Shown in pieces: positions 1 to 6,781 of a DNA stretch of 10,317 nucleotides (position 1 is its first letter; each line of letters starts with the position of its first letter). Position numbers and translations under genes: made by a program. This stretch comes from Bryobacterales bacterium. GTDB lineage: Bacteria; Acidobacteriota; Terriglobia; Bryobacterales; Bryobacteraceae. The notes below the pieces were generated by a model, which was not told the DNA's origin, ran no database searches, and was given only the letters and a program-made list of their open reading frames with translations. The stretch covers positions 1 through 10,317 of the forward strand of contig SHUN01000062.1 of the NCBI GenBank assembly GCA_009697495.1, given 5' to 3'.

Positions 1-169
1 TGGATGATGATGTCGCTGCCCCTCTATCCGAAGCGCCGGCGCGCCTGCGGCGCGGATGATGACGAGCGCCTTCCCGTTCTTAATCCTGTTCTCTGTGTGG
101 GTCATTTCTGGAGAACGCTAGTGGGCTAAATTTGGAGAGCGCCGAAGCTACGGTTGGCAGCACGCCGTC

Positions 170-745
170 ATGGCGCCGCTCCGCATCCCGCTCGCCAATG
201 CGATCAATACGGTCGCTTCGGTCCGGGCGACCTGGCGTTATTGGAAATCCCGGGTTCAAGGGGAGCCGCTCGTCTGGCTGAAAACGGCGCATCAGTATCC
301 GAATCGCTTTGCGTTGGAGGCCCACAGGCCCACGCTACAGGATGTTTTGATCCAGTCGAACTACTGTACTATCAGCCAGATAGATGACGCAGTAGCAAGT
401 AAACTTTCAGGGCTACGCCTGGCCGACTGGATGGTGCGGCGAGGCGACTTGCTGGAATCCGAAATGTACGAAGCGTTGAGCTTACAGTATTGCGTTCCCC
501 TAACGTCGGTCAATCCGGAGGATATTCCAGCGGGAACATCGCGAGCCTTACCGGCGCATGTGGTGCGGGATTTATCAGTGATCCCAATCCGGCGCCAGGC
601 GGGCGAGTTAGTTCTGGCGGCGGCCGAACTGCCGCCGGAATCCGCACAGCGGGCAATTCAGGAATACACGCGGATGCCGGTCCGTTTTGCGCTTGTTACT
701 CGCTCGAATTACGAAGAACTGCGTCGCGCGATATTGCCGGATTGA
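170..745 (+). CDS. Truncated GT2-MshEN protein (C-terminal part of an N4 adsorption protein B-like protein)
   Basis: The 191-residue product resembles the C-terminal part of large inner-membrane proteins that join a family-2 glycosyltransferase to a GspE/PilB N-terminal (MshEN) module. The stretch RIPLANAINTVASVRA followed by GEPLVWLKTAH (about residues 5-42) is typical of the linker after the glycosyltransferase domain. Two MshEN-like segments follow: PTLQDVLIQSNYCTISQID (about 54-72) and LADWMVRRGDLLESEMYEAL (about 84-103), the latter leading into the RALPAHVVRDLSVIPI region. The glycosyltransferase catalytic domain is absent. Family-like sequence (GERRSYGWQHAV) continues in frame upstream of the ATG, back to an in-frame TAG at 119-121. 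That suggests a 5'-truncated gene rather than a true start at 170. MshEN domains bind cyclic di-GMP in some ATPases; whether this one does is unknown. The last 50 bases overlap rdgB tail to tail. It may be a pseudogene. The family assignment is from memory of family patterns. Confidence 0.6.
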   Translation: MAPLRIPLANAINTVASVRATWRYWKSRVQGEPLVWLKTAHQYPNRFALEAHRPTLQDVLIQSNYCTISQIDDAVASKLSGLRLADWMVRRGDLLESEMYEALSLQYCVPLTSVNPEDIPAGTSRALPAHVVRDLSVIPIRRQAGELVLAAAELPPESAQRAIQEYTRMPVRFALVTRSNYEELRRAILPD

Positions 746-1433
746 TCCATCGGAACATCTTCTCCATTGCTTTGCCGCGGTGACTGACAAGTAACTTACT
801 TTCGGCGGAGGCTTCCCCGAAGGTGAGGTTAAAGGGAGGATAAAAGAAAAGCGGATCGTAGCCGAAGCCGTTGGGTCCGCGGGCTTCGGTGAGCAGTTGG
901 CCTTCCACCGAATCCTCGAAGGTTTCGAGCAACCGGCCGTTGGAGGCGACGGCGATGGCGCAGACGAAGCGGGCGGTTCGGCTGGCGGCCCGCAGGGGAG
1001 TTTCGGGGAGGCTGGGCGATGCTGCGCCTCGGCCGGCAGGGTTAGCGGCCGAGAGTTCGTCGAGAGGCGCGGCGGTCGCGTCCAGGGGGCCGGCAAGCGC
1101 GCATTGCAGGGCCTGGAGCAGGTAGGCGTTGTTTTCGGCGTCGGTTGCGCCGGCGCCAGCATAGCGGGCGGAGTAAATGCCGGGGGCGCCATTGAGAGCG
1201 TCGACGGCGAGACCGGAGTCATCGGCGAAAAGCAGTCCGTCGACGAAGGCGCTGTAATACGCCGCCTTGAGGATGGCGTTTTCGGCGAAAGTTGCGCCGG
1301 TTTCCTCGGGGGGCTCAATGGCCTTCAGGCCGGGTACGGGGATGACTTCCAACTGACCCGCCGCGTAGTGGGCCGCAATCAGATTGAACTCGCGTAGCTT
1401 GCCGGGGTTCGTGCTGGCGCAGTAGACGATCAC
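696..1433 (-). CDS. rdgB: XTP/dITP pyrophosphatase (RdgB/HAM1 family)
   Basis: This cytosolic house-cleaning enzyme hydrolyses deaminated purine nucleotides (XTP, dITP, ITP) to monophosphates, keeping them out of DNA and RNA. Family motifs appear in order: STNPGK (residues 7-12), FAENAILKA (49-57), ADDSGL (70-75), PGIYSARYAG (84-93), GPNGFGYDPLF (186-196) and SHRGKA (217-222). At 245 residues it is longer than the usual 195-205. An Ala/Pro-rich insert fills about residues 111-150, between LLQAL and RTARFVCA, where relatives have a short linker. There is also a roughly 10-residue C-terminal extension. The start is GTG (1433-1431), whose first G is the last base of the rph stop codon (TAGTG), implying translational coupling. 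Its 3' end overlaps the convergent gene at 170-745 by 50 bases. Confidence 0.95.
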   Translation of the reverse strand: MIVYCASTNPGKLREFNLIAAHYAAGQLEVIPVPGLKAIEPPEETGATFAENAILKAAYYSAFVDGLLFADDSGLAVDALNGAPGIYSARYAGAGATDAENNAYLLQALQCALAGPLDATAAPLDELSAANPAGRGAASPSLPETPLRAASRTARFVCAIAVASNGRLLETFEDSVEGQLLTEARGPNGFGYDPLFFYPPFNLTFGEASAESKLLVSHRGKAMEKMFRWINPAISRDAVLRNSSE

Positions 1434-2149
1434 TAGAGTGTTACGTACTTTTTTTGCAAAGTAATTAACTCCGACACGCCTTGCCGTCCGAGCGAAAGCA
1501 GGGTGGCCAGTTGAGCGTCGTCAAACTCTTTCTGCTCGGCAGTGGCCTGGAGTTCGACAAATTTGCCGGAACCGGTCATGACGATGTTCATGTCGACCTC
1601 GGCGGCGGAATCCTCTTCGTAGCAGAGATCGAGCAGGCCTTCGCCCTTCAGGATGCCGACGCTGGTGGCGGCGACATAATCGCGAATGGGGTTGGTGCCG
1701 AGAATGCCGCCTTTGACGAGTTTGCCGACGGCCAGGCCAAGCGCGATGAAGGCGCCGGTGATGGCGGTGGTGCGCGTGCCGCCATCGGCTTGCAGGACGT
1801 CGCAATCGAGGACGATGGAGCGTTCACCGAGCGCCCTGAGGTCGATGACGCCGCGTAGGGCGCGGCCGATGAGGCGTTGGATCTCCATGGTCCGGCCGCC
1901 TTCGCGGCCTTTCTTGACTTCGCGCGGAGTGCGGGTGATGGTGGCGCGCGGGAGCATGGCGTATTCGGCCGTCACCCAGCCCTGGCCGCCGCCCCGGAGG
2001 AAGCTTGGCACCGTGTCCTCGACCGAAGCGGCGCAGAGGACGCGCGTGTGTCCCACCGAGATGAGGACGGAGCCCTCGGCGGTGAGGAGATAATCCGGCT
2101 CCACCGTGACCGGACGCATTTGGGCAGGTTTTCTGCCATCGATTCGCAT
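1433..2149 (-). CDS. rph: Ribonuclease PH
   Basis: This phosphorolytic 3'-to-5' exoribonuclease trims tRNA 3' ends and structured RNAs, using phosphate and releasing nucleoside diphosphates; it works as a hexamer of the PNPase/PH fold. The 238-residue length is normal. Visible landmarks are MRIDGR at the N-terminus, EYAMLPRAT (62-70), [16 protein letters not shown] (84-99) with the phosphate-binding Arg86, [13 protein letters not shown] (115-127) with the GTR phosphate-binding loop at 124-126, and [19 protein letters not shown] (174-192). The ATG is preceded by AAGGAA with 6-nt spacing, which decides the start. It lies 10 nt after a small membrane protein gene and overlaps rdgB by one base; rph-rdgB pairing is common in bacteria. 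Confidence 0.97.
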   Translation of the reverse strand: MRIDGRKPAQMRPVTVEPDYLLTAEGSVLISVGHTRVLCAASVEDTVPSFLRGGGQGWVTAEYAMLPRATITRTPREVKKGREGGRTMEIQRLIGRALRGVIDLRALGERSIVLDCDVLQADGGTRTTAITGAFIALGLAVGKLVKGGILGTNPIRDYVAATSVGILKGEGLLDLCYEEDSAAEVDMNIVMTGSGKFVELQATAEQKEFDDAQLATLLSLGRQGVSELITLQKKYVTL

Positions 2150-2155
2150 TGAAAG

Positions 2156-2161
2156 TTCCTT
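2156..2161 (-). promoter_or_regulatory. Ribosome binding site of rph
   Basis: AAGGAA lies 6 nt upstream of the rph ATG. Its first two bases are the last two of the TAA stop codon of the preceding small gene, so translation of the two genes is probably linked. Confidence 0.7.
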
Positions 2162-2324
2162 ATTTAGCCGATTTCAGCATGGCTGCGAAAAGCCAGCCGA
2201 GCAACAGAATTACGCCAATCACCAACAATAAGCAGGGGATGGCACCTTTGGCATCCCGTACGTGGTCGGTCTTTTTTGGTTCCGGTCCCCTTAGGGATTT
2301 GGGGGACAGTTTCAGCTTCGCCAT
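2160..2324 (-). CDS. Small single-pass membrane protein, unknown function
   Basis: This is a 54-residue protein of unknown function. It has a basic, proline-containing N-terminal segment ([18 protein letters not shown]) and one long hydrophobic helix at about residues 28-50 ([20 protein letters not shown]), ending in KSAK. A tail-anchored or single-pass inner-membrane topology is likely. The ATG at 2324-2322 was chosen because GGAAA precedes it at close spacing. A longer reading from 2393 adds a cysteine- and histidine-containing segment that does not look like part of the protein and overlaps the divergent gene. It is the first visible gene of the operon leading into rph and rdgB, 10 nt upstream of rph. 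No enzyme motif was seen. Confidence 0.65.
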   Translation of the reverse strand: MAKLKLSPKSLRGPEPKKTDHVRDAKGAIPCLLLVIGVILLLGWLFAAMLKSAK

Positions 2325-2359
2325 ATTTTCCGCAAGTCCTGTTCTACCATGGGAAGCGC
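2325..2359. promoter_or_regulatory. Short divergent intergenic region
   Basis: Only 35 bp separate the divergent starts at 2324 (minus) and 2360 (plus). No convincing -35/-10 pair is visible inside, so at least one promoter probably lies within the opposite gene. A purine-rich segment before each start serves as a weak ribosome binding site. Confidence 0.35.
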
Positions 2360-2755
2360 ATGGGCATCTCCCGAAGATCACTTTTAGTTGCAATTCCGCT
2401 CGCCGGCTGCGGTCCGGCCCGGCCCGCCGTTACGGAACCGCCGAAGCTTGTTCACGGAGGTTGGATTCGGGACAAAATGGAAGAAGTTACGGCGGCGGAG
2501 GCCCCGGAAAGCGTTCGCAGTTTAAACCCCAACAAGGTCTGGCGCGTCACATACAAAGGGCCGCGGGATATCACCGGTATTTGGGTGCTGTATCCCAACG
2601 AAACCGTGGCGTTTGAGGCCATTCAGAAGATCAACAAGAGCATGGCTATCCGGCCGTTTTACCGGGGAGCGTTTTTTGTGGTTTTGGACGCGACGGGCGT
2701 GCCGGCGCAAGCGTTGGGGGACTTTCAGGAAGGAGTAACGAAAGCACTGCCGTGA
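2360..2755 (+). CDS. Predicted lipoprotein, unknown function
   Basis: The 131-residue product begins MGISRRSLLVAIPLAGCGPA. This is a signal peptide with a twin arginine at residues 5-6 and a lipobox LAGC ending at Cys17, so it should be a lipid-anchored envelope protein, possibly exported by Tat. The mature part has a compact alpha/beta look: WRVTYKGPRDITGIWVLYP (a beta-rich stretch), then FEAIQKINKSMA, then FYRGAFFVVLDATG. This resembles small acidobacterial proteins of the DUF6599 type, which also carry an 'ATYEGP...VYE...AFE' pattern; the link is tentative. The ATG at 2360 is preferred because it starts the signal peptide directly and follows GGGAAG. The longer frame from 2276 overlaps the divergent gene. 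It lies 94 nt upstream of the transglutaminase gene on the same strand. Confidence 0.75.
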   Translation: MGISRRSLLVAIPLAGCGPARPAVTEPPKLVHGGWIRDKMEEVTAAEAPESVRSLNPNKVWRVTYKGPRDITGIWVLYPNETVAFEAIQKINKSMAIRPFYRGAFFVVLDATGVPAQALGDFQEGVTKALP

Positions 2756-2838
2756 GACCGCTACCTGAAGGGAACTCGAGCAAAGGCGGACGGCGCGCGG
2801 CTGTAATTGCGAAGCCGGGACCGGCCAGTCTGTGGTCT

Positions 2839-2843
2839 GGAGG
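2839..2843 (+). promoter_or_regulatory. Ribosome binding site of the transglutaminase gene
   Basis: GGAGG, within a GGAGGGGG run, lies 6 nt before the GTG at 2850. This favours 2850 over the in-frame GTG at 2832, which lies upstream of the site. Confidence 0.7.
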
Positions 2844-2849
2844 GGGTTT

Positions 2850-4943
2850 GTGAAGGGCACCGCCGCCGACCGCCTGTTTGAGCGCTCGCTCGTGGGCCTG
2901 CTGGTGAGCGGGTTTCTGGCGCTGGCCTCCACCGGGGAACTTTCGCCAGTCGTATTGGGGCTGTCGGCCGCCGGATTCACGGCGCGAATTTGGCTGTTGA
3001 TCTTTCAGCGAACGATACCGCTTCCGGCGCTGCTGATCAACACTTCGGTCATTCTCTACGCGGGCTTTTATCCGCTGGACTTCACCTATCTGAGCGGTGA
3101 CTTTCTGGGCTCGACGGTGCGAATGATCTGTTTCCTGACTGTGGTGAAAGGACTCACGTTCCGGACGGACCGGGACGCCTATTACACGGTATTGATTGGG
3201 TTTACTCAATTGCTGGCGGCGGCGCTGCTATCGGCGAGTTTGTTCTTCTTTGTCTTCCTGGCGGTCTTTCTGTTTTGCGGCGTCACGACGTTTTCTGTTT
3301 GGGAGATTCGCCGCGGAGGGCGGGGAGCACGACCGGCCATCCATGGGCAAACGAAGGGGTTTCACAGGCGGTTGCTGGCAGTGAGTTTGGTCAGTTCGCT
3401 CGGTATTCTAAGTTTAACAATCGGTCTGTTTTTTGTCCTGCCGCGCACCGCGCGGGCTGCGCTGCAGAACTTGGTGAGTAATAAATTCCACTTACCCGGT
3501 TTCGGCGGCGAAGTGGATCTGCGCAAAATCGGCCAGATACAGACAAGCAGCCGGACCATCATGTACGTGCGTATTCCGGACCGCGGGGAAGTATTGAACC
3601 TGCGATGGCGCGGGAGCGCGATGTCGCGCTTCGATGGGCAGCGGTGGACAACCTCGGGAGATTCGGCGGAAACGATCCGGCTTCGCTACGGAAACACGTC
3701 GATTCCGATCCGGACCCACGGCGGCCGGAAAGGGATGCGGGTTGAGTACGAAGTGCAACTGACGGAGACGGGGATGAACGCGCTTTTCGTGGCGGGAATT
3801 CCGGAGTTGTTGACAGCCAATGTCGGGTCGATCGCCGTGCTGTCCAATGGCACAATCCGGACGCTGTCCGATCTGCCGGCGGTGCTGCGATATAGCGTGA
3901 CGAGCTTTTTTGACGAAAGCGGCGGTGACGGAACGGCGTTGCTGACGCGGGATGAGTTGCGGCGCGTACTTGAGGTGCCCAGAAGCGTGGATCCGCGGAT
4001 ATTTGAGCTGGCGCAGCGGGCGGCCGGAACGGAGAATAATCCGGGCTTGCAGGCGCGGCGGCTGGTGGATTACTTGCAGCGTAACTACGGATACACTTTG
4101 GAGTTACCGGAGAATGGGCGGGCGGACCCGATTGGACACTTTCTATTTGAGCGGAAGCAGGGGCATTGTGAATACTTCGCGTCGAGTCTGGCGCTTATGC
4201 TGCGGTCGCTTGGGATTCCATCCCGAGTGGTAACCGGCTTTCAGGGCGGGACATTGAACCCGATCAATGGTTGGTACACGGTGCGGGCGAGCGACGCGCA
4301 TTCCTGGGTGGAAGCGTTCATTCCGGGCAATGGGTGGACCGCATTTGACGCGACGCCGGCAACCGCGCGCCTGCAAAGCGTTTCCGTGTTTGCGCGAGTG
4401 ACCCATCTGATTGAGGCGGCGGATTTGTTTTGGCAGGATTGGGTGCTTCAGTACGACTTGGAGAGGCAGTTCAAGCTCGCCAATCAGATCGAGCAGTCGC
4501 GATTCGGAACGCGGACGCGTTCGGCCATGGGATTTTTCGAATCGATCCAGGAGACTGCGGCGGCGGCGGCGCTGTGGTTGACGGCGAATTTCGTGATATT
4601 GGCGGGATTGGGTGTGATTGGAATGTTGGGGTGGGTGGTAGGGCCTCGCGTCGGGCGGCGGTGGCGGGAGAGACGGCAGCGGTCGCGTTTAGTAGCGGGC
4701 CGGGCGGACGCCAACGACGCGACGTTGTTGTACCGGCAGTTATTGGAGACGCTGGAACAGAACCAGATACGGAAGCCCAGTTGGTTCACGCCGATGGAGT
4801 TCGCCGAGAAGCTCCCCGCCTCGGAGTTATCGGCGCGCGTGGCGGAGTTTACACGGGCGTATAACCGGCTGCGATATGGGAACGACGCGGCGGCGGCTGG
4901 GGAGATGCTGGCAATTTACGACCGGATTCGCGGGGCTGGGTAG
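2850..4943 (+). CDS. TgpA-like membrane transglutaminase (DUF3488-transglutaminase-DUF4129)
   Basis: This 697-residue membrane protein has the full TgpA architecture. The N-terminal region has about five or six hydrophobic helices within residues 10-200 (DUF3488 type). A large periplasmic part follows, and its transglutaminase core carries the catalytic triad: Cys440 in GHCEYFASS, His484 in SDAHSWVEAF and Asp500 in FDATPA. One more helix lies near residues 568-597, and a cytoplasmic DUF4129-like tail follows (LYRQLLETLEQNQIRKP, then RVAEFTRAYNRLRYG). Transglutaminase-core proteins of this kind act on envelope proteins or peptides; the substrate here is unknown. The usual partners, a MoxR ATPase and a DUF58 protein, are not in the window. 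GTG 2850 was chosen for its GGAGG site. An (Ala)5 run encoded by consecutive gcg codons marks the start of the last helix. Confidence 0.9.
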   Translation: MKGTAADRLFERSLVGLLVSGFLALASTGELSPVVLGLSAAGFTARIWLLIFQRTIPLPALLINTSVILYAGFYPLDFTYLSGDFLGSTVRMICFLTVVKGLTFRTDRDAYYTVLIGFTQLLAAALLSASLFFFVFLAVFLFCGVTTFSVWEIRRGGRGARPAIHGQTKGFHRRLLAVSLVSSLGILSLTIGLFFVLPRTARAALQNLVSNKFHLPGFGGEVDLRKIGQIQTSSRTIMYVRIPDRGEVLNLRWRGSAMSRFDGQRWTTSGDSAETIRLRYGNTSIPIRTHGGRKGMRVEYEVQLTETGMNALFVAGIPELLTANVGSIAVLSNGTIRTLSDLPAVLRYSVTSFFDESGGDGTALLTRDELRRVLEVPRSVDPRIFELAQRAAGTENNPGLQARRLVDYLQRNYGYTLELPENGRADPIGHFLFERKQGHCEYFASSLALMLRSLGIPSRVVTGFQGGTLNPINGWYTVRASDAHSWVEAFIPGNGWTAFDATPATARLQSVSVFARVTHLIEAADLFWQDWVLQYDLERQFKLANQIEQSRFGTRTRSAMGFFESIQETAAAAALWLTANFVILAGLGVIGMLGWVVGPRVGRRWRERRQRSRLVAGRADANDATLLYRQLLETLEQNQIRKPSWFTPMEFAEKLPASELSARVAEFTRAYNRLRYGNDAAAAGEMLAIYDRIRGAG

Positions 4944-5034
4944 GCGGTTCGCCCCATCGACAGGCGCAGTCCTGAGCGGAACGGCGTTACCTCTAAGTTA
5001 TAGCCTCGTTTTCGCTTTGCAAATCGAGTTGACC

Positions 5035-5040
5035 AGGAGG
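5035..5040 (+). promoter_or_regulatory. Strong ribosome binding site ahead of the broken TonB-receptor gene
   Basis: AGGAGG lies 5 nt before the ATG at 5046. The initiation signal is intact even though the reading frame downstream is destroyed, so a roughly 49-residue peptide could still be made. Confidence 0.65.
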
Positions 5041-5045
5041 GTGCT

Positions 5046-5445
5046 ATGAGTATGAAACTTGCTTCGGCAATGATATGCGTTTTGTCGGCTTATGGTCAGG
5101 CTGTTACGGGAGAGATTTTGGGCACGGCAACCGATGCCACCGGGGCAGTGGTAGCGGACGATTCGCAATGTCGCGTTTTCGCAGGATCCGAATAGCCGGG
5201 CCGCGGAAAGGGGACGATCGAGTTACGACAGGCCGCACCGGTTTACGACGAATGGCGTATTTGAACTGCCATTCATGAGGGAGCAGCGGGGCTTCGCCGG
5301 GCGATTGATCGGCGGCTGGCAGGTGAGCGGGTTCCTGACGTTCCAGGCCGGTGCGCCGTTCACAGCGTTGAACGGGACGGACCCCAGCGGGAGGGCCGCG
5401 GGAAACGTCGTGGGGACGCCGACGCGGCCGGAGGGGTTGCGGTAG
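5046..5445 (+). pseudogene. Remnant of a TonB-dependent receptor (internal and 3' deletions, frameshift)
   Basis: Two pieces of one outer-membrane receptor gene lie fused in different frames. The first (5046-5195) encodes a signal peptide ending near SAYGQ, then VTGEILGTATDATGAVVA, the start of the carboxypeptidase-regulatory-like plug-side domain of acidobacterial receptors, and stops after 49 codons. The second piece, in another frame (about 5161-5445, no start codon), reads NVAFSQDPNSRAAERG, SSYDRPHRFTTNGVFELPF, GGWQVSGFLTFQAGAPFTAL and NGTDPSGR. These are the characteristic late beta-barrel strands of the same family. Hundreds of residues between them, including the TonB plug and most of the barrel, are missing, and the reading ends at TAG 5443-5445 before the usual barrel C-terminus. 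Intact relatives are typically about 1000 residues. The gene has lost its transport function; the family identification is by recognised motifs. Confidence 0.8.
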
Positions 5446-5555
5446 GCGTTTTAGACGTGGTTCACAACTCGGCGGCGGAGGCGTCCTAATGCAAGACACG
5501 CCCCATGGGTCGCGTGCGTGGGCAACACGATCTCACTTTCGATACACTCTTGAAC

Positions 5556-6482
5556 ATGCGCATCTTCTTGTTCGCTTCACTGGTCCTTTCGGCTTGGGCC
5601 GGTGATAAGGATTTTAACGGCCGTTGGAATATCCGGGTGGACAATAACGCCAACCGGCGGGCGTGGTGGCTGGAGGTAAATGGCGCAGGGTCGCCTACGC
5701 TGACGGGGAAATTCATTAGCGCCCTGGGCGGAGATTTGAACGTGATTTCCAACTTGGCGGTGAAGGATGGGGTGTTGTCCTTTTCCTTCGACCGGAAAGG
5801 CGCGCAGCCGGCGAAGCTGGTTTATACGGCTAAGTTGGTGAAGGGTGAGTTAGTGGGAGAGCACTTTGTCGATGGCAAGGCGGAGAAGACGCCGTTTCAA
5901 GGGAAGCGCGCCCCGGTTTTGAAGGACAAAGACGATGACTCATGGAAGCGCGGGAAAGCGGTGGAGTTATTCAATGGAAAAGACTTGAATAACTGGTCGG
6001 CGATGGTGCCCGGGAAGGATTTGGGGTGGAAGATCGAGAACGGAATTATGAAGAACATCGCGGGGGCGAATAATCTGATTTCGGCGGAGAAGTTTTGGAA
6101 TTTTGAGTTGCATTGCGAGTTTAAGATAGGCGCGCATTCGAATGGCGGATTAGGCCTGCGCGGGCGGTATGAGATACAGATTGTGGATGACTTTGGCAAG
6201 CCGGCTGGATCGCATGGGACCGGTTCATTGTATAGCCGGATCGTGCCTTCCGTAAATGCGAGTAAAGCGCCGGGGGAATGGCAGAGTTATGACATTCGGC
6301 TGGTGGGGCGGATTGTAACTGTGACTGTTAACGGCGTTAAGGTGATTGATAAGGGAATTGTGGAGGGACTGACGGCGATGGCGCATGATTGGGATGAGTC
6401 GGCGCCGGGGCCAATCAGTGTGCAGGGCGATCACGGGCCGGTGGAGATGCGGAAGCTGACGATTACGCCGTTGACGCGGTGA
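5556..6482 (+). CDS. Secreted DUF1080 (3-keto-disaccharide hydrolase family) protein
   Basis: The 308-residue product starts with a Sec signal peptide (MRIFLFASLVLSAWAGD, cleavage near residue 15), so it should act outside the cytoplasm. Residues about 18-118 form a beta-rich N-terminal segment (DFNGRWNI, then LTGKFISALGGDLNVI). Residues about 131-306 form the DUF1080 jelly-roll domain: AVELFNGKDLNNW, GWKIENGIMKN, FELHCEFKIG, NGGLGLRGRYEIQIVDD, GEWQSYDIRLVG, VTVTVNGVKVID and GPISVQGDHGPVEMRKL. Family members cleave glycosides already oxidised to the 3-keto form. The ATG at 5556 is preferred over 5505 because the signal peptide begins there. No clear ribosome binding site precedes it, but TACACT at 5543-5548 could be a -10 box for a nearly leaderless transcript. 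Its stop overlaps the possible GTG of the first hicB-like gene. Confidence 0.88.
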   Translation: MRIFLFASLVLSAWAGDKDFNGRWNIRVDNNANRRAWWLEVNGAGSPTLTGKFISALGGDLNVISNLAVKDGVLSFSFDRKGAQPAKLVYTAKLVKGELVGEHFVDGKAEKTPFQGKRAPVLKDKDDDSWKRGKAVELFNGKDLNNWSAMVPGKDLGWKIENGIMKNIAGANNLISAEKFWNFELHCEFKIGAHSNGGLGLRGRYEIQIVDDFGKPAGSHGTGSLYSRIVPSVNASKAPGEWQSYDIRLVGRIVTVTVNGVKVIDKGIVEGLTAMAHDWDESAPGPISVQGDHGPVEMRKLTITPLTR

Positions 6483-6487
6483 GCGGC

Positions 6488-6766
6488 ATGATCAACAAGT
6501 TCATCCAGGCGGCGATTCACGATGCCAAGTACGATTGGATGGATGAGGACAAGGCTTTCTTCGCCACAATTGACGGGCTTCCTGGCGTTTGGGCGACGGC
6601 GCCGACGGTTGAAGAATGCCGCGAGGAGTTAATTGAAAACTTGGAAGAGTGGATTCTGTTCGGCCTTACCCATCGGATTGAAATACCGTTAAAGGGTGGC
6701 ATCAATCTGAACTTGAGTACGGTTGAAGTTGCTTTCGCTGAAATTGGCGCGGGACCGCTAGTGTAA
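6488..6766 (+). CDS. hicB: HicB-family antitoxin, first copy
   Basis: This 92-residue protein has the HicB-type partial RNase H fold: FIQAAIHDAKYDWMDEDKAF, then ATIDGLPGVWATAPTVEECR, then ELIENLEEWILFGLTHRIEI. HicB proteins neutralise the HicA mRNA interferase by covering its active site. No helix-turn-helix or ribbon-helix-helix domain follows, so DNA binding is not evident. It is a diverged tandem copy of the next gene: a hand alignment without gaps gives about 32 identities over 81 positions. ATG 6488 is preceded by GGTGAG. An alternative GTG at 6479 would overlap the DUF1080 stop by 4 nt and add three residues. Either way the gene follows DUF1080 without room for its own promoter. Confidence 0.8.
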   Translation: MINKFIQAAIHDAKYDWMDEDKAFFATIDGLPGVWATAPTVEECREELIENLEEWILFGLTHRIEIPLKGGINLNLSTVEVAFAEIGAGPLV

Positions 6767-6768
6767 CG

Positions 6769-6776
6769 AAGGAGGT
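6769..6776 (+). promoter_or_regulatory. Strong ribosome binding site of the second hicB
   Basis: AAGGAGGT, nearly a perfect anti-16S match, ends 5-6 nt before TTG 6782 and about 11-12 nt before ATG 6788. The spacing favours the TTG start. It is the strongest ribosome binding site in this gene group, suggesting that the second antitoxin is made in excess. Confidence 0.75.
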
Positions 6777-6781
6777 ACAAT

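Noticed and set aside
1..105. Possible minus-strand gene starting at 105 and running off the left edge (MTHTENRIKNGKALVIIRAA).
   Set aside because: Only 35 codons are visible, there is no ribosome binding site and no recognisable family.
608..1318. 236-codon minus-strand frame rich in Pro, Ser and Thr.
   Set aside because: It is the shifted frame of rdgB; the RdgB frame holds all family motifs and this one has low-complexity composition.
4430..4864. 144-codon plus-strand frame rich in Gly and Val.
   Set aside because: It is a shifted frame inside the transglutaminase gene, without a ribosome binding site.
4938..4966. Hairpin GGCG-GTT-CGCC just after the transglutaminase stop as a terminator.
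   Set aside because: The stem is only 4 bp (5 bp for the outer GGGGC/GCCCC pairing) and no T-tract follows.
5505..5555. Upstream ATG 5505 as the start of the DUF1080 protein.
   Set aside because: It would put 17 polar residues before a clear signal peptide; the start at 5556 gives a normal secretion signal.
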